NCBI GenBank assembly: GCA_017512985.1
Contig: JAFWEJ010000005.1
Coordinates: forward strand, 1-64,000
DNA from: Clostridia bacterium
Lineage (GTDB): Bacteria > Bacillota > Clostridia > Christensenellales > Aristaeellaceae
DNA: 64,000 nucleotides
Reading direction: 5' to 3'
The position numbers and the translations under genes are program-made. Positions within the stretch are counted from its first letter, which is position 1. Each line of letters starts with the position of its first letter. The notes below the pieces were generated by a model. That model had not been told where the DNA came from and did not search any database. It worked only from the letters and a program-made list of their open reading frames with translations. This document shows positions 9,259 to 17,468 of the stretch, one piece after another.

Positions 9259-10424
9259 TGAGCACTACGACAATTCCGGCGTTTTCCTTCCATCAGCAGG
9301 AGTTCACTGTGTTGGAAGATCTGGTAAACGCGATGGGAACGAACTGGATGGAAGGGCGGCAACTTCTGTTCAGCGGGAAGCTGCGGGAACACGTGAGGAA
9401 GACAGACTCTTCCTTTGCTAACTCCTGTGCTTCCGCTGAGAAGGAGGCCCAGGAAAAAGCAAACGAAAGCAACCGTATCTTTTTGCGTTGGCTGTGCAAG
9501 TATCCGGGCATCAGAGGGCTTTACTGGCAGGGCCATAATTATGGCGGTGTTAAACGCATCAGTTCCACGCTAGCTGCCCGGGATGAGACGCTGCAGAAAC
9601 TTCTTCTGCATATGATGAAGGGACAGTTCTTAAGCACTTTCCTGCGCAACATCGGAGCGCCCGAAGGCCTGATAGACAACACGCGGTTTCTTGAAAAAGC
9701 GTGCAATAAAAGCGATACGAAGTTCTCGCGTCGTAATGTTCTGCCTATTCTGGAATGTCTGCTGAATGGTAATAAATCCTTTTCATTCTCTGGCCATCAA
9801 TTCGAAACGCCCAAGGATCTCGCTTTGTATTTACAGACATTTGCCGACACTTCAAAAAGTGCGCTATCCAGATGCATTCAGCCGTTATTTCAGGACGACT
9901 ACAATTTTGACCCTCGCTTTGAAGCATGGATCCTGATGCATGGGTATCAACACGAGCTGACACTGTGGAAGAGCAGATTCCAGGAAGGGGTCGGCAGCTC
10001 AGAAGACATTGAAGAATTCTTCTTTGATGAAGATCAGGAACAAATCATCGAAGCGCGGCAGCAGCTTGAAGCGGATTTCGTTAAAACGCTTGACGGATTT
10101 GAGGATAAGTTCATCGAGCTCCTAAAGAAATATCAGGATCGTATTGATGATCCAGGGGCGTTTAATGCGCTTATGAGCGATTATTTCCCGACCCAGAAAC
10201 TGCAGAGCTATCTTTTGATGGCTCTGTATCGGATGGACATTGTGAAGGCAATCAGGGACGCAGTTGAATTGACGGAATTGATGACAGCACGATTTGAAAA
10301 GCGATTGATTAAAGACTTTGGTGTTAAGGAAGCCTTTGCTAAATGGGCGGTAAGTGAATGGTGCTATTGTTACGGCGAATTAATTCTGAATAAACAAAAC
10401 GCAGTTCACTACGAGATTTCTTAA
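9258..10424 (+). CDS. Helical protein of unknown function, coupled to the DUF4011 helicase
   Basis: A 388-residue protein that I do not recognise. It is predicted mostly alpha-helical and soluble, with no signal peptide or membrane segment. It has an acidic stretch SSEDIEEFFFDEDQEQ near residue 245. The C-terminal motif FGVKEAFAKWAVSEWCYCYG resembles short helical hairpins found in signalling proteins, but this is weak. The ATG overlaps the helicase TGA by one base, giving a stop-start TGATG and implying fixed stoichiometry with the helicase. A helicase partner or target-recognition subunit is the most reasonable guess. Confidence 0.75.
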   Translation: MSTTTIPAFSFHQQEFTVLEDLVNAMGTNWMEGRQLLFSGKLREHVRKTDSSFANSCASAEKEAQEKANESNRIFLRWLCKYPGIRGLYWQGHNYGGVKRISSTLAARDETLQKLLLHMMKGQFLSTFLRNIGAPEGLIDNTRFLEKACNKSDTKFSRRNVLPILECLLNGNKSFSFSGHQFETPKDLALYLQTFADTSKSALSRCIQPLFQDDYNFDPRFEAWILMHGYQHELTLWKSRFQEGVGSSEDIEEFFFDEDQEQIIEARQQLEADFVKTLDGFEDKFIELLKKYQDRIDDPGAFNALMSDYFPTQKLQSYLLMALYRMDIVKAIRDAVELTELMTARFEKRLIKDFGVKEAFAKWAVSEWCYCYGELILNKQNAVHYEIS

Positions 10425-10479
10425 GCTGCCAGTTTGTTGGTCGTGATGTATCCAGTAACGTGAGGGTGGTGGTTTCGGT

Positions 10480-13257
10480 ATGGATCAGGTGTTGAAGGAA
10501 GAGCGGGCCAAGCTCAGTGAAATCGAAGGCGTTATCAAAGCTGCCGCAGAAAAGTGCAAAAAGGCCCAAGATGACCTGTCCAAAGAAATCTCAGGCTATA
10601 TTACTGTTGACTATGAAGACATCGGAAGAAAAAAAGGATTGATAGATCAGCGTAAAAAAGCCGCTGCCGACTATGCCGGATATGTTGAACTGATCCCTTC
10701 TCCTTACTTCGGAAGGCTGGATCTTGACAGAGAAGTCGGAGATAATTACGAGCTAAGCAGTTATTACATTGGGAAAAAGGGCCTCACCATTGGGGCAAAA
10801 CAGTACATCGTTGACTGGCGTGCACCTGTCGGTGAATGCTACTATGCGCAGAATCAAACAACTTTCGATGTAAAAGGATTAACGTATTCATTGGCTCTCC
10901 GACGGGCACTGAACATTCAAAACGCAGAGCTGATCAATTACAAGACAGAATATGATGGAAACACCGTCTCTTTGGAGGGAGATGTCATTGATCCGTTCCT
11001 GTTAACCGTGCTCAAAGACAAACGGCGTCAAAACAGGCTGACGGACATCATTCGATCAATTCAGGCAAATCAGAACGATATCATCCGCCGTCCGCTTCAG
11101 GAGAGCTTTATTGTTCAGGGATGTGCTGGTTCAGGAAAGACTATGATTCTGCTGCATCGTCTTTCCTATTTGAAGTTCAATAATCGCAGCATGCCTCTCT
11201 CAAGGGTTAAGATTATCACTCCGAATCCAGATTTCAACGCACACATCAATGAGCTGAGTACAGAGCTTGATATTGACACCATTCAGAAGTTTACGGTCGA
11301 GGAATACTATGTTGATCTGATTAACCGCTATGCCAGAAATCCTAATATCGTATCCGCTGTTGAAAGCGAGAGCACGCTCAAGCCAGACCTTCTGGGTGAA
11401 ATATACTCCGTGGAATTTATGCAGACGCTTCAGGAACAGTATCATTCATTCTGGGAAGCAGTGCTCTCCAGCATAGATGAAAAGCGCCTTATGAGTTATT
11501 TCAAGACGCATGGAATAAATTATCCAGCGACGAGTTCTCATGCAGCCCTTGCGGCCTCTGCTCTGAACGATGGTATTACCAGCATTGTCAGAGACATCAA
11601 AGAAAGAATAGAAAAGTACAATGAAGCGCAGCGGAGAAAAGCCGCTCTTGAGGACGAGTATAAAAAGGCTGAAGAACTGTGTTCTAAAGTTGAGGAAGAA
11701 GCAACGCATATCCGTGGGAAAATGGTCGAGACCGCACGAGCAGATCTGGCCGTGGTTTCAGATAAAATCGCACAGATCAATAATTATACCCAACCTTCAC
11801 GAACACGCTTACAGGAATTGGCGGATCAGGATGGTGGTACATCTGATGAATTCCGTCGGTTAGAGAAAGAGCTGGCGCTGATTCGTCGCAACTATGACCC
11901 TTATACTGATTATGACAGCCTTGAAAGTGTTCAGGATGAAATCGGCAGCAGCTTAATCTCGGCATGTGCTGTCCAGATATCGAGGGTTCGCGATATTGAC
12001 GAGCAGCTTCGAAAAACGCCTGCTTACAGTTTTGTAAAACGGAATTCCCTCCGCAGGCAGTTACAAGAGGCTAAAACCATTTTTTCGGAAGCTGCCAGAA
12101 AACACCTAGATTCTATGATCGCGGAAAAAGAAAAAGAACAATCAGCTTTGAACTCTTCCGCGCAAGCGCATCGTGATGAGATCATGGAATTGTCTCAAAC
12201 GGTTGAAGCAGCAGATCGTGAAATTGCACAATTGAAAAGAAAGCAAAAAGCACTGGATGAATGTATTGCTGAGCTTGTTGCTTCCGGCGGCATGAATCAA
12301 AGGATTGTCTTATCTGTTGGGGCAAGGAACGAGATGGTGGACTTCCTGGCAGATTATGAAAAGATTACATCAAACCTTGAAAAACAATCAAAACATATGG
12401 CGGATATACAAAAGAGAATTACCTTACTCGAGGAGCAGGCCCTGCCTCCCTATGATGAGGATATGAACTATTTGGAAACATGTCAAACAGAAGTTACCAA
12501 GTTGAAGGCCAGCGAAGTTTACCGTCAGGTTATGAGAAAGGCTCTGTTAACAGCATACACGAAGCATGGAGAAGAATATACCCGGAAAAACTATCGGCAC
12601 AAATTGTTTCTCATGCTTCTATTCTGTTCGCTGTATTACAATCGGCTGGTAAATTCCGATACGTATCTGAATATCGATGAAGCTCAAGATATATCCACTG
12701 CTGAATACATCCTGCTGCGAAAGATCCTTGGTGAAAACTGCATTTTTAATCTGTATGGTGATATTAACCAGGCACTGTTCCCGGAAAAGAGCATCATGGA
12801 TTGGGAGGATCTCAAAAACACCATCGGCGAGAACGTCTACATTCTGAATGAAAACTACAGAAATACCCTTCAGATTACTGAATATTGCAATGACGAATTC
12901 TCCGCCGAGATTTATCCGATTGGGATTAAAGGTGCACCAGTTGCGGAAAAAGATACAGCATTAGCAGTAAAGTGGTTAATCGAGATCAAACGTTCGAATC
13001 CGGAATACAGAACCGCCATTGTTGTTCACGGAAAGGACGATGCAACAAAAGAGAGGCTGGCAGAATTACTTGGAAAGACCAATGTCTCCTGGTTTGCTGT
13101 AGACGATAAAAAAATCTCTGTCCTGACCGTTGAAAATGCAAAAGGATTAGAGTTTGAAGCGGTTGCTGTCTTAAGTGCAGACATGGAGATTAATGAACAG
13201 TACATTGCGTATACGCGAGCGCTCGATCATCTATGTGTCGCCAAGCAAGCAAGCTGA
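10480..13257 (+). CDS. helD: HelD-like superfamily 1 helicase
   Basis: A UvrD/HelD-type ATPase of 925 residues. The N-terminal coiled coil and the signature IVDWRAPVGECYYAQ are typical of HelD/HelR proteins, which displace stalled RNA polymerase. Walker A GCAGSGKT lies near residue 214, a long coiled coil spans about 370-690, NIDEAQDIS is near 730, NLYGDINQA follows, and LTVENAKGLEFEAV with AYTRA are at the C terminus. The C-terminal end is short. It is in the same direction as the TerY-P genes, 55 bases after the unknown protein. In this operon it may act on phage transcription or DNA rather than be the housekeeping HelD; this is inference. Confidence 0.83.
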   Translation: MDQVLKEERAKLSEIEGVIKAAAEKCKKAQDDLSKEISGYITVDYEDIGRKKGLIDQRKKAAADYAGYVELIPSPYFGRLDLDREVGDNYELSSYYIGKKGLTIGAKQYIVDWRAPVGECYYAQNQTTFDVKGLTYSLALRRALNIQNAELINYKTEYDGNTVSLEGDVIDPFLLTVLKDKRRQNRLTDIIRSIQANQNDIIRRPLQESFIVQGCAGSGKTMILLHRLSYLKFNNRSMPLSRVKIITPNPDFNAHINELSTELDIDTIQKFTVEEYYVDLINRYARNPNIVSAVESESTLKPDLLGEIYSVEFMQTLQEQYHSFWEAVLSSIDEKRLMSYFKTHGINYPATSSHAALAASALNDGITSIVRDIKERIEKYNEAQRRKAALEDEYKKAEELCSKVEEEATHIRGKMVETARADLAVVSDKIAQINNYTQPSRTRLQELADQDGGTSDEFRRLEKELALIRRNYDPYTDYDSLESVQDEIGSSLISACAVQISRVRDIDEQLRKTPAYSFVKRNSLRRQLQEAKTIFSEAARKHLDSMIAEKEKEQSALNSSAQAHRDEIMELSQTVEAADREIAQLKRKQKALDECIAELVASGGMNQRIVLSVGARNEMVDFLADYEKITSNLEKQSKHMADIQKRITLLEEQALPPYDEDMNYLETCQTEVTKLKASEVYRQVMRKALLTAYTKHGEEYTRKNYRHKLFLMLLFCSLYYNRLVNSDTYLNIDEAQDISTAEYILLRKILGENCIFNLYGDINQALFPEKSIMDWEDLKNTIGENVYILNENYRNTLQITEYCNDEFSAEIYPIGIKGAPVAEKDTALAVKWLIEIKRSNPEYRTAIVVHGKDDATKERLAELLGKTNVSWFAVDDKKISVLTVENAKGLEFEAVAVLSADMEINEQYIAYTRALDHLCVAKQAS

Positions 13258-13334
13258 CCTTATGAACGCTTTCCTGCTGATTCCATCCAGTTAATAGGCC
13301 GTGATTTTGCTAAAGAACACAGGGAGGGACATGC

Positions 13335-14330
13335 ATGAGCAATATCGATGAAAAATGGCTCTGGGGTATCCACACTTATGATGACAATCTTTTTCTGAAA
13401 GAAGGAGTTATTGCTATTGGCTGGAAAGCAATCGGTGATTTAAGTCTACTTCCACCTGACCGAGAATCAATGAAAGAAATCTATGCAAAAGCGTATCCAG
13501 ATGATCCCAAAGGCAGTATTCCTACCGGTGTTGGTATGCTGTATCGTTTTTACCATGAAGTAAAGGAAGGAGATTACGTTGTATATCCTTCCAAGATGGA
13601 TCGAAAAATCAATATTGGGATTGTGGAAGGGCCTTATTACTTTGATCCAGACGAGGTAAAGTATCCGCAAAAGCGAAAGGTTAAGTGGATCAAAAGCTTG
13701 CCGAGGACTGCGTTTTCTCAAGGCGCTCTGCATGAAATTGGATCAGCACTATCATTTTTTACCGTTAAAAACTATGCATATGAGTTTATTGAAGCTCTGA
13801 ATGATGATTTTGGAAAGCATCCTATTCTGGATGAAGCGGACACAACAGTCGGTGCAACAGCAGATGAAATAATCCAAAGCACAAAAGATTTCATCCTGAA
13901 AGAATTGTACCATCAGCTTAAAGGATACGATTTGGAGGATTTTATTGGTAACCTGCTAGAGGCAATGGGCTATCGTGTCAAGCTGTCACCCCATGGCGGG
14001 GATAGTGGTGTTGACATTGAAGCCTATAAAGATGAATTACCGCCACGGATTCTTGTTCAGGTAAAGAGTACAGATGGAGATATTAAAGAGCAAACCATTA
14101 TGTCTTTGAAAGGCGCTATGCGCGAAGGCGATTATGGCTTGTTCATCACGCTGTCTCATTACACGAAGAATGCGCAGAAATATCTGGCTAATACTCCGAT
14201 TATTCGCGGAATTGACGGAGATGAACTGGTCGGACTGGTTTTGAAGTATTATGAGGAATTGGACGAGAAATATCGGAGAATGATTCCGCTTAAGATGGTC
14301 TACATCCCTGTAGTCAATCCGGAGGAATGA
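13335..14330 (+). CDS. Mrr-type restriction endonuclease with N-terminal PUA/EVE-like domain
   Basis: A 331-residue protein. Residues 1-150 form a beta-rich domain (WLWGIHTYDDNLF, GDYVVYPS, INIGIVEGPYYF) like the PUA/EVE-type modules that read DNA in restriction enzymes. Residues about 195-290 form an Mrr_cat nuclease: LEDFIGNLLEAMGY, GGDSGVDIEAY and ILVQVKS supply the E, D and QxK catalytic residues. It probably cuts DNA after recognising a modified or otherwise marked base. GGAGGG precedes ATG 13335. It ends three bases before the next gene. Confidence 0.85.
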   Translation: MSNIDEKWLWGIHTYDDNLFLKEGVIAIGWKAIGDLSLLPPDRESMKEIYAKAYPDDPKGSIPTGVGMLYRFYHEVKEGDYVVYPSKMDRKINIGIVEGPYYFDPDEVKYPQKRKVKWIKSLPRTAFSQGALHEIGSALSFFTVKNYAYEFIEALNDDFGKHPILDEADTTVGATADEIIQSTKDFILKELYHQLKGYDLEDFIGNLLEAMGYRVKLSPHGGDSGVDIEAYKDELPPRILVQVKSTDGDIKEQTIMSLKGAMREGDYGLFITLSHYTKNAQKYLANTPIIRGIDGDELVGLVLKYYEELDEKYRRMIPLKMVYIPVVNPEE

Positions 14331-14333
14331 ACT

Positions 14334-14645
14334 ATGGTTGGAAAGTATAAGGTCATCACTCTCTGCGGGAGTACTCGCTTCAAGGATGCTTTTCTGGAAA
14401 TGCAAAAACGCCTGACGCTGGAAGGAAACATTGTTATCAGCGTTGGGCTCTTTGGCCACTCCGGAGATGACGAGGTCTGGACAGAGGGCACCAAGGAGAT
14501 GCTGGACGACATGCATAAGGCAAAGATCAGCATGGCAGATGAGATATTCGTGATCAATGTTGGCGGATATATCGGTTCCAGCACACGGTCTGAGATTGAG
14601 TATGCGAAAGCAACCGGAAAACCGGTCAGGTATCTGGAAAGCTAA
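14334..14645 (+). CDS. Nucleoside 2-deoxyribosyltransferase-like protein
   Basis: A 103-residue single-domain protein. The start VITLCGSTRF and the end GGYIGSSTRSEIEYAKATGKPV match small proteins of the nucleoside 2-deoxyribosyltransferase/DUF4406-like Rossmann superfamily, which bind or cleave nucleotides. The conserved Glu of STRSEIEYA is present. The catalytic role is not proven for this subfamily. It is the last gene of the plus-strand defence operon, three bases after the nuclease. It may process or sense a nucleotide signal, or hydrolyse modified nucleotides; both are inference. Confidence 0.75.
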   Translation: MVGKYKVITLCGSTRFKDAFLEMQKRLTLEGNIVISVGLFGHSGDDEVWTEGTKEMLDDMHKAKISMADEIFVINVGGYIGSSTRSEIEYAKATGKPVRYLES

Positions 14646-14702
14646 TTCTGTGGCAGACTCCTGCGTCAGGGGCCTAAATCCGGCCCAGAGAGGGCTTACC
14701 GC

Positions 14703-14731
14703 CGCCCGGACAAGGAAACGGGCGCTTTTAT
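14703..14731 (+). terminator. Rho-independent terminator of the TerY-P operon
   Basis: Arms CGCCCG and CGGGCG enclose a 10-base loop and are followed by CTTTTATT. It lies 57 bases after the last operon gene, on the same strand. Confidence 0.65.
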
Positions 14732-14838
14732 TCGGAGGCCGGTTTCTGGGCCGCACAGGGCAAAAGAAAACCCTAGAGGAATTCCCCACGGATTGCTGTG
14801 CAGGATCTGCATACCGCAATTGGCTGAAAAACGAGCAC

Positions 14839-14872
14839 AAAAAAACCTTGCAGGCTTTAATCTGCAAGGTTT
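14839..14872 (-). terminator. Terminator after tRNA-Ala
   Basis: Perfect 11-base arms (AAACCTTGCAG and its complement) with an 8-base loop and a T-run on the minus strand, beginning just beyond the encoded CCA of the tRNA. Confidence 0.8.
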
Positions 14873-14874
14873 TC

Positions 14875-14950
14875 TGGTGGAGCATAGGGGAGTCGAACCC
14901 CTGACCTCGACAATGCGAATGTCGCGCGCTACCAACTGTGCTAATGCCCC
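14875..14950 (-). tRNA. tRNA-Ala (anticodon CGC), CCA encoded
   Basis: The minus strand folds as a full tRNA. The acceptor arm GGGGCAT pairs with ATGCTCC, the D arm contains AGTTGGTA, the anticodon stem CGACA/TGTCG holds the loop TTCGCAT with anticodon CGC, and the T loop is TTCGACT with stem AGGGG/CCCCT. Discriminator A and CCA are encoded. The D stem has an A-C mismatch (GCAC/GCGC). The A/T-rich defence island lies on its 3' side, the usual side for integrated elements. Confidence 0.93.
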
Positions 14951-15060
14951 GTATGTGATCCCGGGCCGCTCCCGGGGTGGTTTCCCGCGTTTTTCGTCTG
15001 CGGGTCTGGAGACGTTGCTCATCTGAGCGTCCACATGGAGTTCCAAAAGCAACAGTGGTT

Positions 15061-15082
15061 CTACCAACTGTGCTAATGCCCC
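15061..15082 (-). pseudogene. tRNA-Ala 5' fragment (degenerate duplicate)
   Basis: Twenty-two bases identical to the 5' end of the neighbouring tRNA-Ala (acceptor strand and D loop), 132 bases upstream of it. The remainder does not form an anticodon arm and no T-loop sequence follows, so this is a remnant rather than a functional tRNA. It lies directly after a promoter at 15096-15124. Confidence 0.75.
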
Positions 15083-15095
15083 ATGCGCAAGCGGC

Positions 15096-15124
15096 AGTAT
15101 AACACAGCGAAGGGAAAAAAGCAA
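15096..15124 (-). promoter_or_regulatory. Sigma-A-like promoter upstream of tRNA-Ala
   Basis: On the minus strand TTGCTT is separated by 17 bases from TATACT. Transcription would start just before the tRNA fragment and run through the intact tRNA-Ala. Confidence 0.7.
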
Positions 15125-15145
15125 GGGAAACCGTAAAGAAACTGT

Positions 15146-16519
15146 TCAATTCGTTACAGGATCCCCGGAGGCTTTCATCTTTCTCCAGATCAGCAGGTAC
15201 ATGGTGATAAAGCAGGCGGACGCGCCGGTGACCTGACTGATGAGTTCCGCCCAGAAAACTCCGTGGACGCCCAGGCCGAGGCCGGGCAGCAGCAGCGTCA
15301 GCGGCGCCACCAGGATTACCTTGCGGAGCATGGAGAACACCAGCGCGTGCGCGGGCCGGTTCAGGGAAACAAAGGTCGACTGCCCCGCCTGCTGCAGCGC
15401 CATAAAGGGGAAAGCGCCGAAATAGATCCGGGCACATTCAACCGTCTTTTCGATCAGCTGGTTATCCGTTGTGAAAACGCTGATCAGCGGATGCGGAACA
15501 AACATAATCATCGCCCACACCGCGATATTGACCGCCAGGCCGCTCAGGAAGATGAAGCGGATGCTTTCGGAAACCCGCCGGTATTCCTTCGCGCCGTAGT
15601 TGTAGCTCATCACGCTCTGGCCGCCGGCCACAATCCCGCCGTTGGGCAGGCTCACAATCTCCCGGACAGAGTTGATCAGGCTCATCGCGCCGACGTACAG
15701 CGTGCTCAGCGCGCCGCCCCAGGCCTTGAGCATGATGTTCACAATCGCCTGTGTCAGGCTGTTTGTCACCCTGAAGGTGAAGCCAGTCAGGCCAAGCTTT
15801 ACGATGCCTTTCAGCTGCTTCCGGTCAACAGCGATCCGCGTCAGCCGGAGCACCGCCCGCCTGCTCCGCAGGAACACCAGTACCCAGAGGGCGCTGGCTG
15901 TCTGGGAGATGACCGTCGCCAGCGCCGCGCCCCGGATCCCCATGCCGCAGTTGTAAATCAGCAGCGGGTCCAGCACGATATTCAGCGCCGCTCCGATAAT
16001 CACCGTCATCATGCCGATCCGCGGGAAGCCCTGCGCGTTAATGAACGGATTCATTCCCAGGCTGATCAGCACAGGAACCGTGCCGAGCACATAGATCCGG
16101 AAATACCCCAGCGCCGCGGGCATCGTCACGTCGTCGCCGCCCAGGAGGCGGAGCACGGCGGGAGCGGACAGGTACATCACGGTCATCAGGAAGGCGCCGA
16201 TGATCAGGAGCATGGTGAAAGAGGTGCCCATGATCCGTTCCGCCTGACTGTCGTCGTTTTCGCCGCGGGCAATCGTCGCCAGCGTCGCCCCGCCGGTGCT
16301 GAACAGGTTCGCGAACGCGCTGATCAGGGTGATCAGCGGAAAGCAGACCCCCAGGCCCGTAAGGGCGGCGGTGCCGCCTTCCGGCATATGGCCGATATAC
16401 ATTCTGTCCACAATGTTGTACAGCACGTGAACAAGCTCGGCCAGCATCATCGGCAGGCCGAGCCTGAGGATATTCCGTGAAACCTTCCCCTGTGAAAAAT
16501 CGCCCTTGCGTACTGTCAT
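15146..16519 (-). CDS. MATE family multidrug/Na+ efflux transporter
   Basis: A polytopic membrane protein of 457 residues with about 12 hydrophobic helices. Typical MATE features include LGLPMMLAELVHVLYNIVDRMYIG at the N terminus, a central NPFINAQG segment, and a repeat of the same architecture in the second half (GGQSVMSYNYGA). It exports cationic drugs or metabolites using an ion gradient; the substrate cannot be told. ATG 16519 is preferred because GGAAAGGTG lies just upstream; an in-frame GTG at 16528 would be inside that ribosome site. It is the first G/C-rich backbone protein gene after the defence island. Confidence 0.92.
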   Translation of the reverse strand: MTVRKGDFSQGKVSRNILRLGLPMMLAELVHVLYNIVDRMYIGHMPEGGTAALTGLGVCFPLITLISAFANLFSTGGATLATIARGENDDSQAERIMGTSFTMLLIIGAFLMTVMYLSAPAVLRLLGGDDVTMPAALGYFRIYVLGTVPVLISLGMNPFINAQGFPRIGMMTVIIGAALNIVLDPLLIYNCGMGIRGAALATVISQTASALWVLVFLRSRRAVLRLTRIAVDRKQLKGIVKLGLTGFTFRVTNSLTQAIVNIMLKAWGGALSTLYVGAMSLINSVREIVSLPNGGIVAGGQSVMSYNYGAKEYRRVSESIRFIFLSGLAVNIAVWAMIMFVPHPLISVFTTDNQLIEKTVECARIYFGAFPFMALQQAGQSTFVSLNRPAHALVFSMLRKVILVAPLTLLLPGLGLGVHGVFWAELISQVTGASACFITMYLLIWRKMKASGDPVTN

Positions 16520-16591
16520 CAGGAACACCTTTCCCGCACTTCAGCATCGTCCGGACCACGGCCGCGGTTCAGCCGCTCCGGTTCTTGTTTC

Positions 16592-17152
16592 TCATTGCCC
16601 CGCTTCTTCCAGTTCCAGCCGCATGAGCACATTCTCCTGCCACTGTCCGGACCGTGTACGGAATCCCTTGGGATTCCGGCCGTATTCGGTAAAGCCGGCG
16701 CTCCGGTACAGGGCGAGCGCCCTTTCATTCGTAGAGACGACTTCCAGCTCCAGCTGGAGCACACCCGCCTTCCGGGCACACTCAATGCAGGCCTCCGTCA
16801 GCGCGCGGCCGATTCCGAGCCCCCACCAGGCTTCATCGATGCTGATGCCGAAGTGCGCCCGGTGCTTCACCTTGTCTCCTGCCTTGAAGCAGTCTGTGCC
16901 GGCCGTCCCGGCGATCACGCCGCCGACCTCCGCCAGCAGCGATACGTCCCGCCCGCTCTCCGCCTTGCCTTTCAGGTAGGCCCTTTCCTGGTCCGGTGTA
17001 ATGGGCGTCTCGTCCGGATAGGTCGTCAGGAATTCCGTCTGGCCGTGGGTCGCGATAAAAACGGCCAGAACGCCCTCCGCGTCCCTTTCTTCGCCGTTCC
17101 GGATGACGCAGGTCCTGCCGTCCTTCAGGGTGACGGTTTTGTTGTATATCAT
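16592..17152 (-). CDS. GNAT family N-acetyltransferase
   Basis: An acetyl-CoA-dependent acetyltransferase of 186 residues. The acetyl-CoA loop is seen as ISIDEAWWGLGIGRALTEAC and the C-terminal motif as LELEVVSTNERALALYRSAGFTEYGRNP. The target amine is unknown. ATG 17152 follows GGAGAGG; the open frame runs 54 codons further up with no ribosome site. Its start is 72 bases downstream of a region with no other gene. Confidence 0.88.
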   Translation of the reverse strand: MIYNKTVTLKDGRTCVIRNGEERDAEGVLAVFIATHGQTEFLTTYPDETPITPDQERAYLKGKAESGRDVSLLAEVGGVIAGTAGTDCFKAGDKVKHRAHFGISIDEAWWGLGIGRALTEACIECARKAGVLQLELEVVSTNERALALYRSAGFTEYGRNPKGFRTRSGQWQENVLMRLELEEAGQ

Positions 17153-17468
17153 AATGGTCCTCTCCTTTGGACCGGCGCCGTCAGGGGCAGCTGCCGGTCC
17201 CGTCCATCTTAACACACCTCCAGGCCGGAAGGAAGGTTCCGGAGAAGGATTCCCGCAATTCCGTCCCGCCCCCCCCGGTCCGCCGGGCGCTGCAGTCCGG
17301 CATATTTTTTTCACCGTATACAGAATCTGTGCAGGACTTTGAATCCGGCAAACGTAATATATGTAGAAAAAAAGAAATTACAGAACGGTCCGGCAGCCGG
17401 CTATAATGCAATTGTCACAGAAAGCAGTCCCGATTCAGGCAACTGATTATAACGAGGAGGTACATATT
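17153..17468. other. Intergenic region between divergent genes
   Basis: This 316-base gap holds no convincing gene. It contains the ribosome site of the GNAT gene at its left end, a C-rich stretch near 17268-17276, and the plus-strand promoter at 17378-17407. Confidence 0.6.
17378..17407 (+). promoter_or_regulatory. Sigma-A-like promoter for the secreted protein pair
   Basis: TTACAG and TATAAT are separated by 18 bases; the -10 box lies 61 bases before ATG 17469. Confidence 0.6.

Noticed and set aside
15033..15082. Second complete tRNA
   Set aside because: Only the first 22 bases match; there is no anticodon arm or T loop.
14037..15437. Long minus-strand open frame crossing the Mrr gene end and the tRNA
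   Set aside because: It runs antisense through two genes and through the tRNA-Ala, so it cannot be a real protein gene.
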